Source: Bacteroides sp. (lineage in GTDB: Bacteria > Bacteroidota > Bacteroidia > Bacteroidales > Bacteroidaceae). Taken from it: a DNA stretch of 39,543 bases. This document shows, in pieces, positions 1 to 8,508 of the stretch. The stretch lies in the NCBI GenBank assembly GCA_020861095.1, contig JAJBTC010000187.1, positions 1 to 39,543 on the forward strand. The letters run 5' to 3'. Each line of letters opens with the position of its first letter. Position 1 is the stretch's first letter. The notes below the pieces were generated by a model that saw only the letters and a list, made by a program, of their open reading frames with translations, was not told where the DNA came from and made no database searches. The translations under genes were made by a program, and so were the position numbers.

Positions 1-361
1 AGGTATATCTATGGCTTTCCGGTAACCACCCGGATTCATCTGCAGGATCTTCCCTGAAAAAGGGAGAGATGGGTGGTTTGTCCGGATAGAGGAGTGTTGG
101 TGGTGAATAGATATAGTCAAAAATGCCATTTAAATCCCGTTTAAGCGAAAAACGCCCCGGTTTGGTAGGGTGGGTTCACTTTGTGGCCGATTTCCTGGTT
201 TCGCAAGAAAAATAAGTGAAGTCATTTTTTGCAGATACGGGACATTTGTGCAACCATCGTTTTTCTGGTTCAAAAGTATTCTTTTTTTATACACTTTCTG
301 AACGTGTAGTTTTTACAAACACCTTTCAGCAAAAAAGAGAGAGATTTTCAGAGAGAGATTG

Positions 362-397
362 TATCTGTCTCTTTATCTGTCTCTATATCTGTCTCTG
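362..397. repeat. Three 12-bp direct repeats (TATCTGTCTCTn)
   Basis: Three copies of TATCTGTCTCT plus one variable base lie head to tail at 362-373, 374-385 and 386-397. They follow a GAGA-rich stretch (about 340-360) that is roughly complementary, so a weak hairpin between GAGAGA and TCTCT tracts is possible. No gene is nearby to suggest a role. Confidence 0.85.
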
Positions 398-862
398 ATG
401 CGCGCATAATAAGGTGAGAAAATATACATTTCAGCATCTATCCGGAGTCCGGTTAGCATCCGGGTAGCATCCGGATAGAATCTCGTTGGCATACGAAATG
501 GATAGGATTTCCGGTAGTATGGACTATCTGGAATGTGAATTTGTTTTACGAACATAATTCCCGGAAATGCCGGGTCTTCATCCTGAAAAGAGGGACTTGT
601 CTATATTATTTTTTATTATTTTAACTTATATAGTTGTTATTCTTATTTTCTGTTTTAGTGACAATATTAGGATAGGCCGGGCTGTTTATATGGGAAATCT
701 CCTAAAGATTAGGAAAAGAAACAGGTAGATCGTCTGTTGTTCTGTATATTGGTTTTCTATAGATAAGGTCTTTGCGTGGAAAGCCTCTTTCCGAAAGTAA
801 GGCATTCTTTTTTTACCTGTCTGTTTGTTTTCTATCCTTCCGACAGGTAGAGATCTCCGGAT

Positions 863-985
863 TCTCTAAGGAAAGTCCCGAAATCTTCCAAGGAAAGTGT
901 GCAAACCTTCCTTGGAAAGTCTGTCAACCTTCCAAGGAAAGTCCGGATACTCTCCAAGGAGAATTTGTCGGTTCTCCATGGAGAA
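863..985. repeat. Six inverted repeats at exact 22-bp spacing
   Basis: Cores of the form TTCCnnGGAA or TCTCCnnGGAGA are centred at about 868.5 (degenerate), 890.5, 912.5, 934.5, 956.5 and 978.5, exactly 22 bp apart. The two central bases vary (AA, TT, AA, AA, AT) while the arms stay complementary, and the sequence between cores is not conserved. The last core is the longest (TTCTCCATGGAGAA). Spacing near two helical turns would put all sites on nearly one face of the DNA, as for a cooperative binding array. Small RNA hairpins or a decayed tandem repeat are alternatives. Confidence 0.8.
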
Positions 986-1268
986 ATTTCCTTAATTCCT
1001 TATTTATACCTTTGGATATAAAAGGTGTGAGCCAGATTTCACTTGTAGAAGGGAATAGCTACCTATATCTTTAATTCCCTGATCTGCATCACATCTTTGC
1101 TGGTAGCTGCGAACATCTTTTTACGTGAATGCTTCTTCGGACAACTGGGTGAGTATATGGTCCGGGGAATGTCTTTACTGATCCGGCAGTTCGGTAAATG
1201 CTTTTATAGTTTATCTTCGATGAATTTAGTACTTATTTATTTTCGTGTTATGGTAGTGTTTCATAGAA

Positions 1269-1413
1269 TTATTCTGTTACCTTCCATGTTCCTGCTCTAT
1301 CTGATCCTTCTCGTCTGATGATGCCTTTTTTAGATAGATTTTTAATATGGTATTTTACCCCATCTATCGTTATGTTAAGTATTTTCGAAAGTTCTCTTTG
1401 TGTGATTTGGGGA
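1269..1413 (-). other. Out-of-frame C-terminal winged-helix segment of the AlbA/Schlafen-type gene
   Basis: Past the stop codon of the 1414-2778 gene, a different frame of the same strand stays open and reads KLLDAMKNNPQITQRELSK, then a segment containing ITIDGVKYHIKNL and GIIRREGSDRAG, ending in TWKVTE and a TAA at 1269-1271. This is a typical winged helix-turn-helix of the kind that closes this protein family. It reads on from the upstream frame only if that frame is shifted by one base; losing one 22-bp repeat (1481-1546) or one A of the A8 tract (complement of 1455-1462) would do so. It has no start of its own, so it is a detached 3' end rather than a gene. Confidence 0.8.
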
Positions 1414-2778
1414 TTATTTTTCATCGCATCTAATAACTTCCGTGTAGTTTTCTGTTTTTTTTCTGGGTAGTTTTTTCCTGTTTCTGGCTGTTTTCCGGGT
1501 AGTTTCTGGCTGTTTTCCGGGTAGTTTCTGGCTGTTTTCCAGGTAGTCCTTTTCTCCTATATGTATCCCAAAACCTTCTTCAAAGTACTTTTTGGATATG
1601 TTTTCTACTACCCTGAAAGCTGTTCTCAGAGAAAAATCAAATGTGGCTGCTCCGTTACCATTTTCTTTCAATTCTTTCTGAACCCGGTAAACCCCTCTGC
1701 TAAAACGGTTGACATACCCCAGTACTTTCATGGCTTCAGCTATAAACGGATTGCGGTAATCACTTATATTCGGGAAGTTAGTCGGACTCACTTTTCCATA
1801 CAAGCCTCCCGGATTTTGTATTTCGATACGGTTGTCATATTCATAGAACTGTATCGGTGCGTTCGAATCGTAATCGCGGTGCATAATCGCATTCATCAAC
1901 AACTCGCGGGTAGCCCAATAAGGATATTTGGAAACAATCTCTTCCCGCAATACACTCACCGGAATAGGACGTTTGGCAGCTATGCTTGTTTCAACAAAAG
2001 TGTCTATTTTAGGCAAAGATTTACATAAGTTCCCATCGAATTTATACTCATTAATAATGTCACCGGCCCGATCTTCTCCGTTGAATCGTACATATTGTAT
2101 ATACGAGCCATGCACGTATCTTTCAGGATTATTACCAAATAGAACAACGGCGCCCATGGTGGGACAGTTATATCTCAAATCGAAAAAGCCCAGCGAAGCA
2201 AGTTGCTCTTCGACCGGACGCTTGTCGTCCGTTAATATATCTTCTGCTACCGCTTTAGGCAGAAATTCTTTCCTGATAAGGGGCACATCCAGATCCTGTA
2301 AAGAAGTTCCCAGGCAGGGTTTCGCATCGAACGTGCGAACATTGGAAAGCCGTTTTTCTGTCAGTATCTTTTCCTCTGCTTCGGAGGCAACGCTCTTTCG
2401 GGGACCCACCCGCACCCAAACACGACCTCTGTACCGGACAGGAGGAAACTCAGACGGCTGTATTTCCGCTACAAGTAAATCGCCCTGCTCAAAGCTGAAC
2501 TTTTCAACAGTCATTATCGGTTGAGGGAGAATATTTCCATCCGTTCGGATATTGGATATGGTCAGCAACAAATGATCATCAACCTTTAATCCACTCAGTT
2601 CTCCGTTATCATAGGCTCCAATCACCAGATAGCCATTCTTTCCACTATCCGAAATATCGTTGGAAAAGGCACATATTGCCTGACAGAATTTATCCGAATC
2701 CGTTTTGGAGGTTGTTCTTTCTACCCTGTAACTTTCCGTGTCATGGAGCAGTTGCAGTATTTCTTGTTGAGTGATCAT
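1414..2778 (-). CDS. AlbA_2/Schlafen-type putative DNA-binding ATPase, C-terminus frameshifted
   Basis: This 454-residue protein matches the family with an N-terminal AlbA_2 (Schlafen-like, putative nucleic-acid-binding) domain at roughly residues 10-130 (SNDISDSGKNGYLVIGAYDN, then RGRVWVRVGPRKS). A C-terminal GHKL-type ATPase half (HATPase_c_4) spans about 250-390, with RELLMNAIMHRDYDSNAPI and later FSRGVYRVQKEL. Family members usually end in a winged helix. Here residues beyond about 415 are lysine-rich repeat translation (three copies of one 22-bp unit, each in a different frame), followed by an early stop, and the winged helix lies in another frame at 1269-1413. The encoded protein would keep the ATPase but lose its DNA-reading tail. 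Its cellular role is unknown; relatives are often annotated as transcriptional regulators. It is transcribed alone. Confidence 0.85.
   Translation of the reverse strand: MITQQEILQLLHDTESYRVERTTSKTDSDKFCQAICAFSNDISDSGKNGYLVIGAYDNGELSGLKVDDHLLLTISNIRTDGNILPQPIMTVEKFSFEQGDLLVAEIQPSEFPPVRYRGRVWVRVGPRKSVASEAEEKILTEKRLSNVRTFDAKPCLGTSLQDLDVPLIRKEFLPKAVAEDILTDDKRPVEEQLASLGFFDLRYNCPTMGAVVLFGNNPERYVHGSYIQYVRFNGEDRAGDIINEYKFDGNLCKSLPKIDTFVETSIAAKRPIPVSVLREEIVSKYPYWATRELLMNAIMHRDYDSNAPIQFYEYDNRIEIQNPGGLYGKVSPTNFPNISDYRNPFIAEAMKVLGYVNRFSRGVYRVQKELKENGNGAATFDFSLRTAFRVVENISKKYFEEGFGIHIGEKDYLENSQKLPGKQPETTRKTARNRKKLPRKKTENYTEVIRCDEK
1481..1546. repeat. 3 x 22-bp tandem repeat inside coding sequence
   Basis: Units at 1481-1502, 1503-1524 and 1525-1546 are identical except for one G to A change in the third, with core TTTCTGGCTGTTTTCC. 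Because 22 is not a multiple of three, each copy is read in a different frame of the minus-strand gene (giving ENSQK, GKQPET and RKTARN in turn). Copy-number change would therefore switch the frame of everything downstream. Two copies would join the ATPase to its winged helix; three copies, as here, lead to a stop a few codons later. Confidence 0.92.
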
Positions 2779-3200
2779 ATCTTATTTTTTTAACTTTCAA
2801 TTTGTTGACATCTCCTTATATATACTTTGCTAAGTTCTGCCAACACATCCGTTCACAGATGAGTATTTCCCGGATCATGTCCATACCCATCCCATTTCTT
2901 TTATACGGTTTATTTTTATATGAGTGTACTATCCAAATCCAAAGACAAATATAAGCATTTTAAATGGATAATTGTCAGAATAGCAGACGCTCTGTATCTT
3001 CTTTTCCCGATTCTTTTTCCGGGGATCGGTTGTTGTCGTTTTTTCGGAGGATTTTCAGATTTTTGCAGTCGTGTGCCGCTTCCTGATTGCTTTTTTATCA
3101 GACATTTAAATTAAAATATTTTTTTGAAAAAAAGTTCTTTTTCCATTAGGGATACCGGCAAGTTACGAGTTATACTATTGAACACGGCAATCACATCTAT
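2779..3200. other. Intergenic region between divergent units
   Basis: No supportable gene. It should hold the promoter for the minus-strand ATPase gene and, originally, the 3' part of an ECF sigma factor gene that usually precedes fecR. No sigma-factor sequence can be recognised. A 64-codon plus-strand frame at 2920-3114 has no family resemblance and overlaps the probable minus-strand promoter, so I do not call it. The last 70 bases before 3201 look like an ordinary AT-rich leader. Confidence 0.5.
2946..2953 (-). promoter_or_regulatory. Possible -7 box for the AlbA/Schlafen-type gene
   Basis: The minus strand reads TATATTTG, a match to the Bacteroidetes -7 consensus TAnnTTTG, about 170 bp upstream of the start at 2778. 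No good -33 TTTG was found, and the leader would be long, so this is tentative. Confidence 0.35.
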
Positions 3201-3698
3201 ATGAAAGACATATCCTCATTTATAAAATATTTCGCCCGTCAGACCTTTCCGCAGGAGGAAGAAGAGTTGATGCGGTGGGTTGATGCTTCTCCGGAAAACA
3301 AAGAGACCTTTCTGAAATACTGGCATATGTTCGATACCATCCATCTGTTGCATGAGACACCTATAGTGCTTCCGGTTACTGGTCGCCGGACACGTATGCG
3401 TAACTGGCTGGGGTACGCGGCGGCAATGGTGGTGATTTTCGCTATAAGTTATTTCACATCTTTCTACGCGGGCAGTGACACCGGGCCTTTGTGGTAGGAG
3501 ATCACCGTTCCTTCCGGGCAACGCATCTATCTGGCACTGGCCGACGGTTCTACGGTCTGGCTCAATTCCAATCCCACCCTACGCTACGATCCTTCGTTTT
3601 CCGGAAAAACCCGTCGGATGATAATAGACGGAGAAGCATACTTTGAAATCAGCAAAAACAAAAAAAGCCATTTGTGGTAGATACTTTCTTAGGAGCAA
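3201..3698 (+). pseudogene. FecR-family anti-sigma factor, broken and truncated
   Basis: FecR-type proteins sit in the inner membrane and relay a signal from a TonB-dependent transporter to an ECF sigma factor. The first 98 codons give the cytoplasmic sigma-binding region (QEEEELMRWVDASPENKETF) and one membrane segment (WLGYAAAMVVIFAISYFTSF). A TAG at 3495-3497 stops it. The same frame then continues with typical FecR periplasmic sequence (VPSGQRIYLALADGSTVWLN, DGEAYFEISKNKK). At the A-rich run near 3655-3665 the frame shifts by one base (KPFVVDTFLGA follows in another frame). The rest of the protein, normally another 150 or so residues, is missing, and esterase sequence begins directly at about 3699. 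No partner sigma factor or SusC lies beside it, so this is a dead remnant. Confidence 0.85.
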
Positions 3699-5243
3699 TT
3701 CCGTTCCCTGAGCTGGAAAAATAACCTGGCTGTCCACAGCTTCCTGATGCGGGAGGTACATGAACAATACCGGCAGCGGGAAGAAAGTCTTGCCGTTGCC
3801 TGTCAATCGCCCGAATCCATGACGGGCTATGTACAGGAGGTGCGTCGGTGCTACCTGGATATACTGGGTGAGATGCCGGAGAAAACTCCTTTGCAGGTAC
3901 AGGTGACAGATGTGGAACATCAGCCGGGCTTCCGTATGGAGAAGATCGTATTCCAGAGTATGCCCGTCAGGTATGTTACTGCCAGCCTTTACCTGTCGGA
4001 GGGAAAAGGAAAACACGCGGTCACTGTTTCGCTCTGCGGACACGGATTGCATGGGAAACGTCCCGGAGCTACTCCCGTGTTGCTGGCTCGCAACGGCATT
4101 GCTACGTTGGTGATAGATCCCATCGGGCAGGGCGAGCGGTGGCAGTTTATCAACGAAAAAGGGGAATACGCTACCCGGGGAGCTACGACCGAACATACGT
4201 TGCTCAACGCGGGATGTGTGGCCGTAGGTACCAGTCGGGCTGCTTTGCAGTGTTGGGACAATCACCGGGCAATAGATTATTTAGTGAGCCGCGCGGATAT
4301 GGATGCCGACCGGATCGGTGTCTGGGGAAATTCGGGTGGAGGTACGGAGACAACCTACCTGATCGGGATGGACGAGTGGGTGAAGGCAGCGGCTATATGC
4401 AGCTACTTTTCCCAGCGCGAACGTACCTTAGAGCTACAAGGACCTTCCGACGGTTGCCAGCATATTCCTCGTGAGGGAGCAGAACCTAATGTTGTATCGG
4501 CAATTGCTTTCCCGGCGGGAGGCGTTTCTGGACCGTCCGTTGGCCGAGGTACAGCAGGCCATCCGGCAAAGTCTGAGTTTACCTTCATTAGATGCTCCGG
4601 TGCGTATGCAACTCTATGAACAGAAGGAGATGCGTGGGTATACGCAATATCATTATGAGATCATTCGCGAAGGACTGTTGCCTATCCCATGTATCGTGAT
4701 CGTACCCGACCGGCGTACGGACAACCCGGCGGAGATCGTGCTGGCGGATGCAGGGAAAGAAACGTTCCTGGCTCAGACAGACCATATACAACGCTATGTA
4801 GATAGCGGTACGGTATTGGTGGCTGCCGACCTGCGTGGCTTCGGAGAGACAGAAGATCCCGCGCCTGCAACGATGCCAAATACTGGAACCGGGAATATCG
4901 CCTCTCGATGACGGCTCTGCATACAGGGAAACCCCTGATCGGACAACGGGTGGCAGACCTGATCATCTTGCTGGACGCATTGGCTACATGGCCCGATACG
5001 GCTTCGCAGGTATATTCATTGAAGGCAGACGGGCGTTACGGACCGGTGGCTTTGCACGCGGCTGTGCTGGACAGCCGACTGAAAGAAGTAACGGCCATGC
5101 GTACGATGCGCAGCTATACGGAATGTATGACCGCACCGATGCAATACGATCTCTTCTCGAATATGATCTATGGAGTATTGATGCGGTACGATCTGCCCGA
5201 TCTGGTGAGGTTGACAGCGGGCAGGTTCCGGTATGGCGATTGA
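3699..5243 (+). pseudogene. Acetyl-xylan-esterase-like alpha/beta hydrolase, broken
   Basis: Intact relatives are secreted alpha/beta hydrolases of the AXE1/prolyl-oligopeptidase type, about 650-700 residues. Here the 5' end and signal peptide are gone. From about 3699 one frame gives EQFRSLSWKNNLAVHSFLMR onward, including the nucleophile elbow GVWGNSGGGTET (Ser in GNSGG) and ends in LQGPSDGCQHIPREG. At about 4465-4475 the sequence jumps to another frame and a later part of the protein (NLMLYRQLLSRREAFLDRP), so a piece that I judge to be about 100 residues is deleted. A further one-base shift near 4870-4880 (GETEDPA, then NDAKYWNREYRLSM) leads to the final part ending at 5243. Several independent lesions make this a genuine pseudogene rather than a single base-calling error. 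In life it may have deacetylated xylan or another plant glycan. Confidence 0.85.
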
Positions 5244-5691
5244 AGGAAGTTACGATTTACTCCCTTAGGTCATGACTAATATGGGATTATATATGCTAAA
5301 TAACATTGAAGTGCACATGCTCTGCGGAAGTCATACACCTGTAGAGACGCACGCCGTGCGTCTCCGCGGTACAAGTCCAACAGGCACAAGTATAACTATT
5401 ATATAGAATATATTCATCTGGAAGACATTCCGGGTGAATATACACATTCATTCTATAAGACTATGTCTCTTGCTTTGACTGGTTCTGAAAGACATATACT
5501 CTGTGGGAGTTATACCACGCTGATACGCATCCTGTTGGATTGGACGTATATCGCGGAGACGCACGCCGTGCGTCTCTACAGGTGGATGATTTCTTCAGGA
5601 CACTTTTAGTTTCAATTGTACAATGTATGTACGTACATCATAAGTTTTTTTATTTCACAAACACCATACAATCACACCATAAAACCACATC
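5244..5691. other. Intergenic region with repeat elements
   Basis: No gene seen. Most of the stretch is two related repeat copies (see 5336-5586) that flank an AT-rich segment. The last 70 bases before the GH28 start are A/T-rich leader; I found no clear -7 box there. Confidence 0.55.
5336..5586. repeat. Inverted pair of REP-like palindromic elements
   Basis: Copy A contains the arms GAGACGCAC (5344-5352) and GTGCGTCTC (5356-5364) around GCC. Copy B has the same arms at 5556-5564 and 5568-5576. Flanks are also shared in inverted orientation: ACCTGTA before A matches TACAGGT after B, and CCGCG plus a CGTCC/AGTCC-AACAGG segment follows A and precedes B. A degenerate third copy lies at 39250-39300. 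These look like dispersed REP-type intergenic elements, which can fold into stable RNA hairpins. Confidence 0.8.
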
Positions 5692-7356
5692 ATGAAACAT
5701 ACTCTTTTACTTGGAATATATATTTGGGCCATCCTGGGAACCGTCCGGGCATTGCCTGTTACCGGAACAGACTATGACCGTTACCTGACAGGACTTCCTT
5801 TCGAAATGCCCGCTATCCCTTTGCCTGATATACCCGACAGGCAGGTGTCGCTGGAGACTTTCGGAGGAAGGCCCGATGGCAACTGCATCAATACTGAAGC
5901 CTTTGCCCGTGCCATAGATCATTTATCTGAGGCGGGTGGCGGCCGGCTGGTAGTGAAAGCCGGTGTGTGGCTCACCGGACCTATCCTGCTGAAAGACCGC
6001 ATCGAACTGCATCTGGAAAAGAATGCTCTGGTTATCTTTATTCCCGATTTCCGGGCCTATCCCAAACGGGAGACTTTTTTTGAGGAAGCCTCCTTCAAAC
6101 AATTGCAGAGTCCCATCAGTGCCTATCGGGCTTCGGATATTGCCATTACCGGAGAGGGTGTATTCGATGGCAACGGACATCACTGGCGTCCGTTCCGGAA
6201 AAACAAATTCACAGCCGATGAGTGGCAACGCCTGCTCCGGCGTGAAGGAGTACTCAACGACGCTGCTACCATCTGGTATCCCATGACTCCCGATGTGCAG
6301 GAGTATGCCCGCCGGGAAGAGAATATCATACGCAAATACAATACTCCTGACGAATGGGTACGGCTCAAAGACTACGTACGTCCTGAGTTGCTTCATTTCT
6401 ACGGATGTGAGCGGGTATTGCTGCAAGGAGTTACTTTTCAGAATTCTCCTTTCTGGAACCTGCATCCCGAACTCTGCAACGATCTGGTGATAGACGGCAT
6501 CCGGGTGCGCAATCCCTGGAACTCCCAGAACGGCGATGGGCTGGATCTGGAATCGTGCAACCGGGTATTGGTGGTGGGTAGTACCTTTGATGTGGGAGAC
6601 GATGCGATCTGTATCAAGTCCGGACGCGACGAAGCAGGCTGGCTGCGGGGTGTGCCTACTTCCTATGTAGTGGTTGAAGACTGTACCGTGTTCTACGGCC
6701 ACGGTGGTTTTGTCGTGGGCAGCGAGATGTCCGGCGGAGTACATCACATCCATGTAGCCAACTGCCGTTTCCTGAATACCGATACCGGACTGCGGTTCAA
6801 GAGCAACCGGCAGCGGGGTGGCCATGTACACGATATACATATCCGTGACCTTGTGATGGCCGATATAGGTGCCGAACCTATACTTTTTGATATGTACTAC
6901 CAGGGCCATTCGGCCGTGGAGGCCATGGAGCAGGGCAGTCCGGCGGTGGATCAGCAACAGATACCACCCGTGACAGAAGGTACTCCCCGTTTCCATAGGA
7001 TCTATATACAGAACGTTTCCTGTCACGGTGCCGGACGCGCGCTGCTTTTCGAGGGCCTGCCCGAACAACCCATCTCGGAAGTAGTCCTGGAAAATGTGAC
7101 CATTGATGCCGACCGGGGAGCGGTGCTCTCCGAAACGGAAGGGGTACGGTTGTGCAACGTTACCCTGCGTACTGCGCAACCCCAGGCACTCCGCATCTAT
7201 AACTCCCGTGACCTGATGGGAGAGGGAGTCCGTTGCAACGACCGTCCGCTGGAAGAGAGTACGGTGATACAGGGCAGTCGCTCCCGCAATGTCATACTCC
7301 GGGAGCAGCAAGCAGTGGTAGATACCTCCTCTTTGGAAAGATCAGTCACTAACTGA
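5692..7356 (+). CDS. Glycoside hydrolase family 28 (polygalacturonase-like), secreted
   Basis: A 554-residue enzyme with an N-terminal signal peptide (about residues 1-20, ending near VRA-LP). The N-terminal motif ETFGGRPDGNCINTEAFARA and the right-handed beta-helix pattern are typical of GH28, which hydrolyses galacturonic-acid linkages in pectin and related glycans. Active-site motifs are visible: NGDGLDLES (Asp282, in place of NTDG), GDDAICIKSG (Asp303-Asp304), GHGGFVVGSEMSGG (His337) and RFKSN (the RIK position). It is full length and intact. It is not in an operon: the gene before it is a pseudogene and the one after is a broken L,D-transpeptidase. The exact substrate (homogalacturonan, rhamnogalacturonan, or exo-acting on oligosaccharides) cannot be read from the sequence; the NGDG variant is common in non-classical GH28 members of Bacteroidetes. 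Confidence 0.9.
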   Translation: MKHTLLLGIYIWAILGTVRALPVTGTDYDRYLTGLPFEMPAIPLPDIPDRQVSLETFGGRPDGNCINTEAFARAIDHLSEAGGGRLVVKAGVWLTGPILLKDRIELHLEKNALVIFIPDFRAYPKRETFFEEASFKQLQSPISAYRASDIAITGEGVFDGNGHHWRPFRKNKFTADEWQRLLRREGVLNDAATIWYPMTPDVQEYARREENIIRKYNTPDEWVRLKDYVRPELLHFYGCERVLLQGVTFQNSPFWNLHPELCNDLVIDGIRVRNPWNSQNGDGLDLESCNRVLVVGSTFDVGDDAICIKSGRDEAGWLRGVPTSYVVVEDCTVFYGHGGFVVGSEMSGGVHHIHVANCRFLNTDTGLRFKSNRQRGGHVHDIHIRDLVMADIGAEPILFDMYYQGHSAVEAMEQGSPAVDQQQIPPVTEGTPRFHRIYIQNVSCHGAGRALLFEGLPEQPISEVVLENVTIDADRGAVLSETEGVRLCNVTLRTAQPQALRIYNSRDLMGEGVRCNDRPLEESTVIQGSRSRNVILREQQAVVDTSSLERSVTN

Positions 7357-7376
7357 TCTTTCCGGTTCCGGAAAGC
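7335..7376 (+). terminator. Two overlapping hairpins at the GH28 3' end
   Basis: GGAAAGATCAGT (7335-7346) pairs with ACTGATCTTTCC (7352-7363): a 12-bp perfect stem with a 5-base loop that includes the stop codon. A second stem, CTTTCCGG (7358-7365) with CCGGAAAG (7368-7375), reuses the same bases, so the two are mutually exclusive. There is no immediate U tract, so factor-independent termination is uncertain. Confidence 0.5.
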
Positions 7377-7450
7377 AAGGGTTTATTTTCTTTCGGAAAA
7401 CCATCTTCCCCGAAAATCTGTTCTCTTTTCTTAACAATAAGAAATAAACT

Positions 7451-8435
7451 ATGGAACGGAAAATGGCTTTGGGATGGATGATACCCTGTTTTCTGATGGG
7501 GTTTGCCTGTCAGGGAAATACCGTGAAAGGAAGTGAAAAAAACAAGTGATTGTCCCGGTGGAGGAACAAGCGGAGAGCGCCCGGAAAAGGCCGGAAGATG
7601 TGGTACTGGAAAAACAATTGTTATATGACCAGCATACCCTGGCGGATACTTATCCTTATAAAAACACCACACGGGAATTCCAATGGGAGAAAATAAAGGT
7701 ATATCTGGCAGAGGTAGAGAATATCAATGCCACACCTGCACAATGGGGGTATATAGAGAACAGAGGGAATGAACACGGGCGTCCTCCGTTGGCTGAGGAC
7801 CCTACCGACCAGGGTCGGGAGGATAAATATGGTGTAGATCGCAACCATATATAGCAGATGATCTTTCCGTACCCGAACGCTATGGGATCGATGGGATGTT
7901 GGTGAAGCTCTTGAGTGGACCGGATAGCGCGGGAATGCGCAGGATAGAGGTGGCTTCTTTTGAGGGCCAATGGCTGGTACCGGGGAAGTATATAGAACCC
8001 ATAGCTGTTAAATAGTTTAATAAAGTGGCCGTTGTAGACCGGAAAAACCAGAACATAACCTCTCTGGATTATGTGGATGGTAAGTGGTTGATACGCAGCA
8101 TGAACCCTGCTACAACGGGGTTAGAAAATCCTCCGTATCAGAAAGAAACCCCGCTGGGAGTGTTTGTGGTGCAGGAAAAGAAGGAAAAAATGTATTATCT
8201 GAAGGATGGAACGGATCAGATCACCGGATTTGCTCCGTATGCCAGCCGATTTTCCAACGGAGGTTATGTACACGGTGTCCCGGTCAATTATCCCAGAACG
8301 CAGATGATTGAATTCAGCAATACCCTGGGTACTACCCCACGTTCCCATATGTGCGTACGGAATGCCACTTCTCATGCAAAGTTCTTGTATGACAGATTGT
8401 TCGTTAATGAAAGTTTAATAATTGTAATAGAATAG
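7451..8435 (+). pseudogene. L,D-transpeptidase (YkuD) lipoprotein, broken
   Basis: The start at 7451 gives a lipoprotein signal (CFLMGFACQ). The frame is lost at an A7 run (7536-7542); with A8 it would continue as KKQVIVPVEEQAESARKRPE. The next segment, to about 7854, carries LADTYPYKNTTREFQWEKI. A second shift near 7840-7858 leads into DDLSVPERYGIDGM, which is interrupted by TAG at 8012-8014 where a Gln codon is expected (AVK-stop-FNKVAVVDRKN). The last part holds the YkuD catalytic region: PLGVFVVQEKKE, HGVP and SHMCVRNATSHAKF with the Cys nucleophile. Intact relatives would cross-link peptidoglycan or attach lipoproteins. The nonsense codon plus two shifts indicate real decay. An intact second L,D-transpeptidase follows at 8509. 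Confidence 0.85.
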
Positions 8436-8455
8436 ATTAAGTCGATAGCTTTTCG

Positions 8456-8463
8456 TATATTTG
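8456..8463 (+). promoter_or_regulatory. -7 box upstream of the intact L,D-transpeptidase gene
   Basis: TATATTTG matches the Bacteroidetes -7 consensus TAnnTTTG, 45 bp before the start at 8509, so the leader would be about 40 nt. The -33 region lacks a clear TTTG. Confidence 0.5.
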
Positions 8464-8508
8464 TATTACACCAAAACGGTAGATTAATACTAAACCTAAA
8501 TTATTGAT

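Larger units (their letters stand above)
1..1268. other. Repeat-rich stretch without a convincing gene
   Basis: I see no reading frame here with recognisable protein character. The only hint of coding at the left edge is a short open stretch ending at a TGA at 55-57 on the plus strand, which could be the last codons of a gene starting outside the window, but it is too short to identify. The region carries a 3 x 12-bp direct repeat (362-397), an 11-bp repeat around 454-475 (core TAGCATCCGG), an AT-rich block near 600-660 and an array of inverted repeats (863-985). The adjacent gene on the right ends here on the minus strand. Confidence 0.6.

Noticed and set aside
863..985. CRISPR array
   Set aside because: The unit is only 22 bp with no separate spacers, conservation is confined to short palindromic arms, and no cas genes are present.
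772..1318. Small plus-strand genes at 772-1074 and 1097-1318
   Set aside because: No family resemblance; the first simply translates the palindrome array, and the second overlaps the detached winged-helix end on the other strand.
2920..3114. 64-codon plus-strand gene, possibly an ECF sigma remnant
   Set aside because: No sigma-factor motifs, and it covers a likely minus-strand promoter.
5923..7311. 462-codon minus-strand frame opposite the GH28 gene
   Set aside because: It lies entirely antisense to a gene with clear catalytic motifs and shows no recognisable domain.
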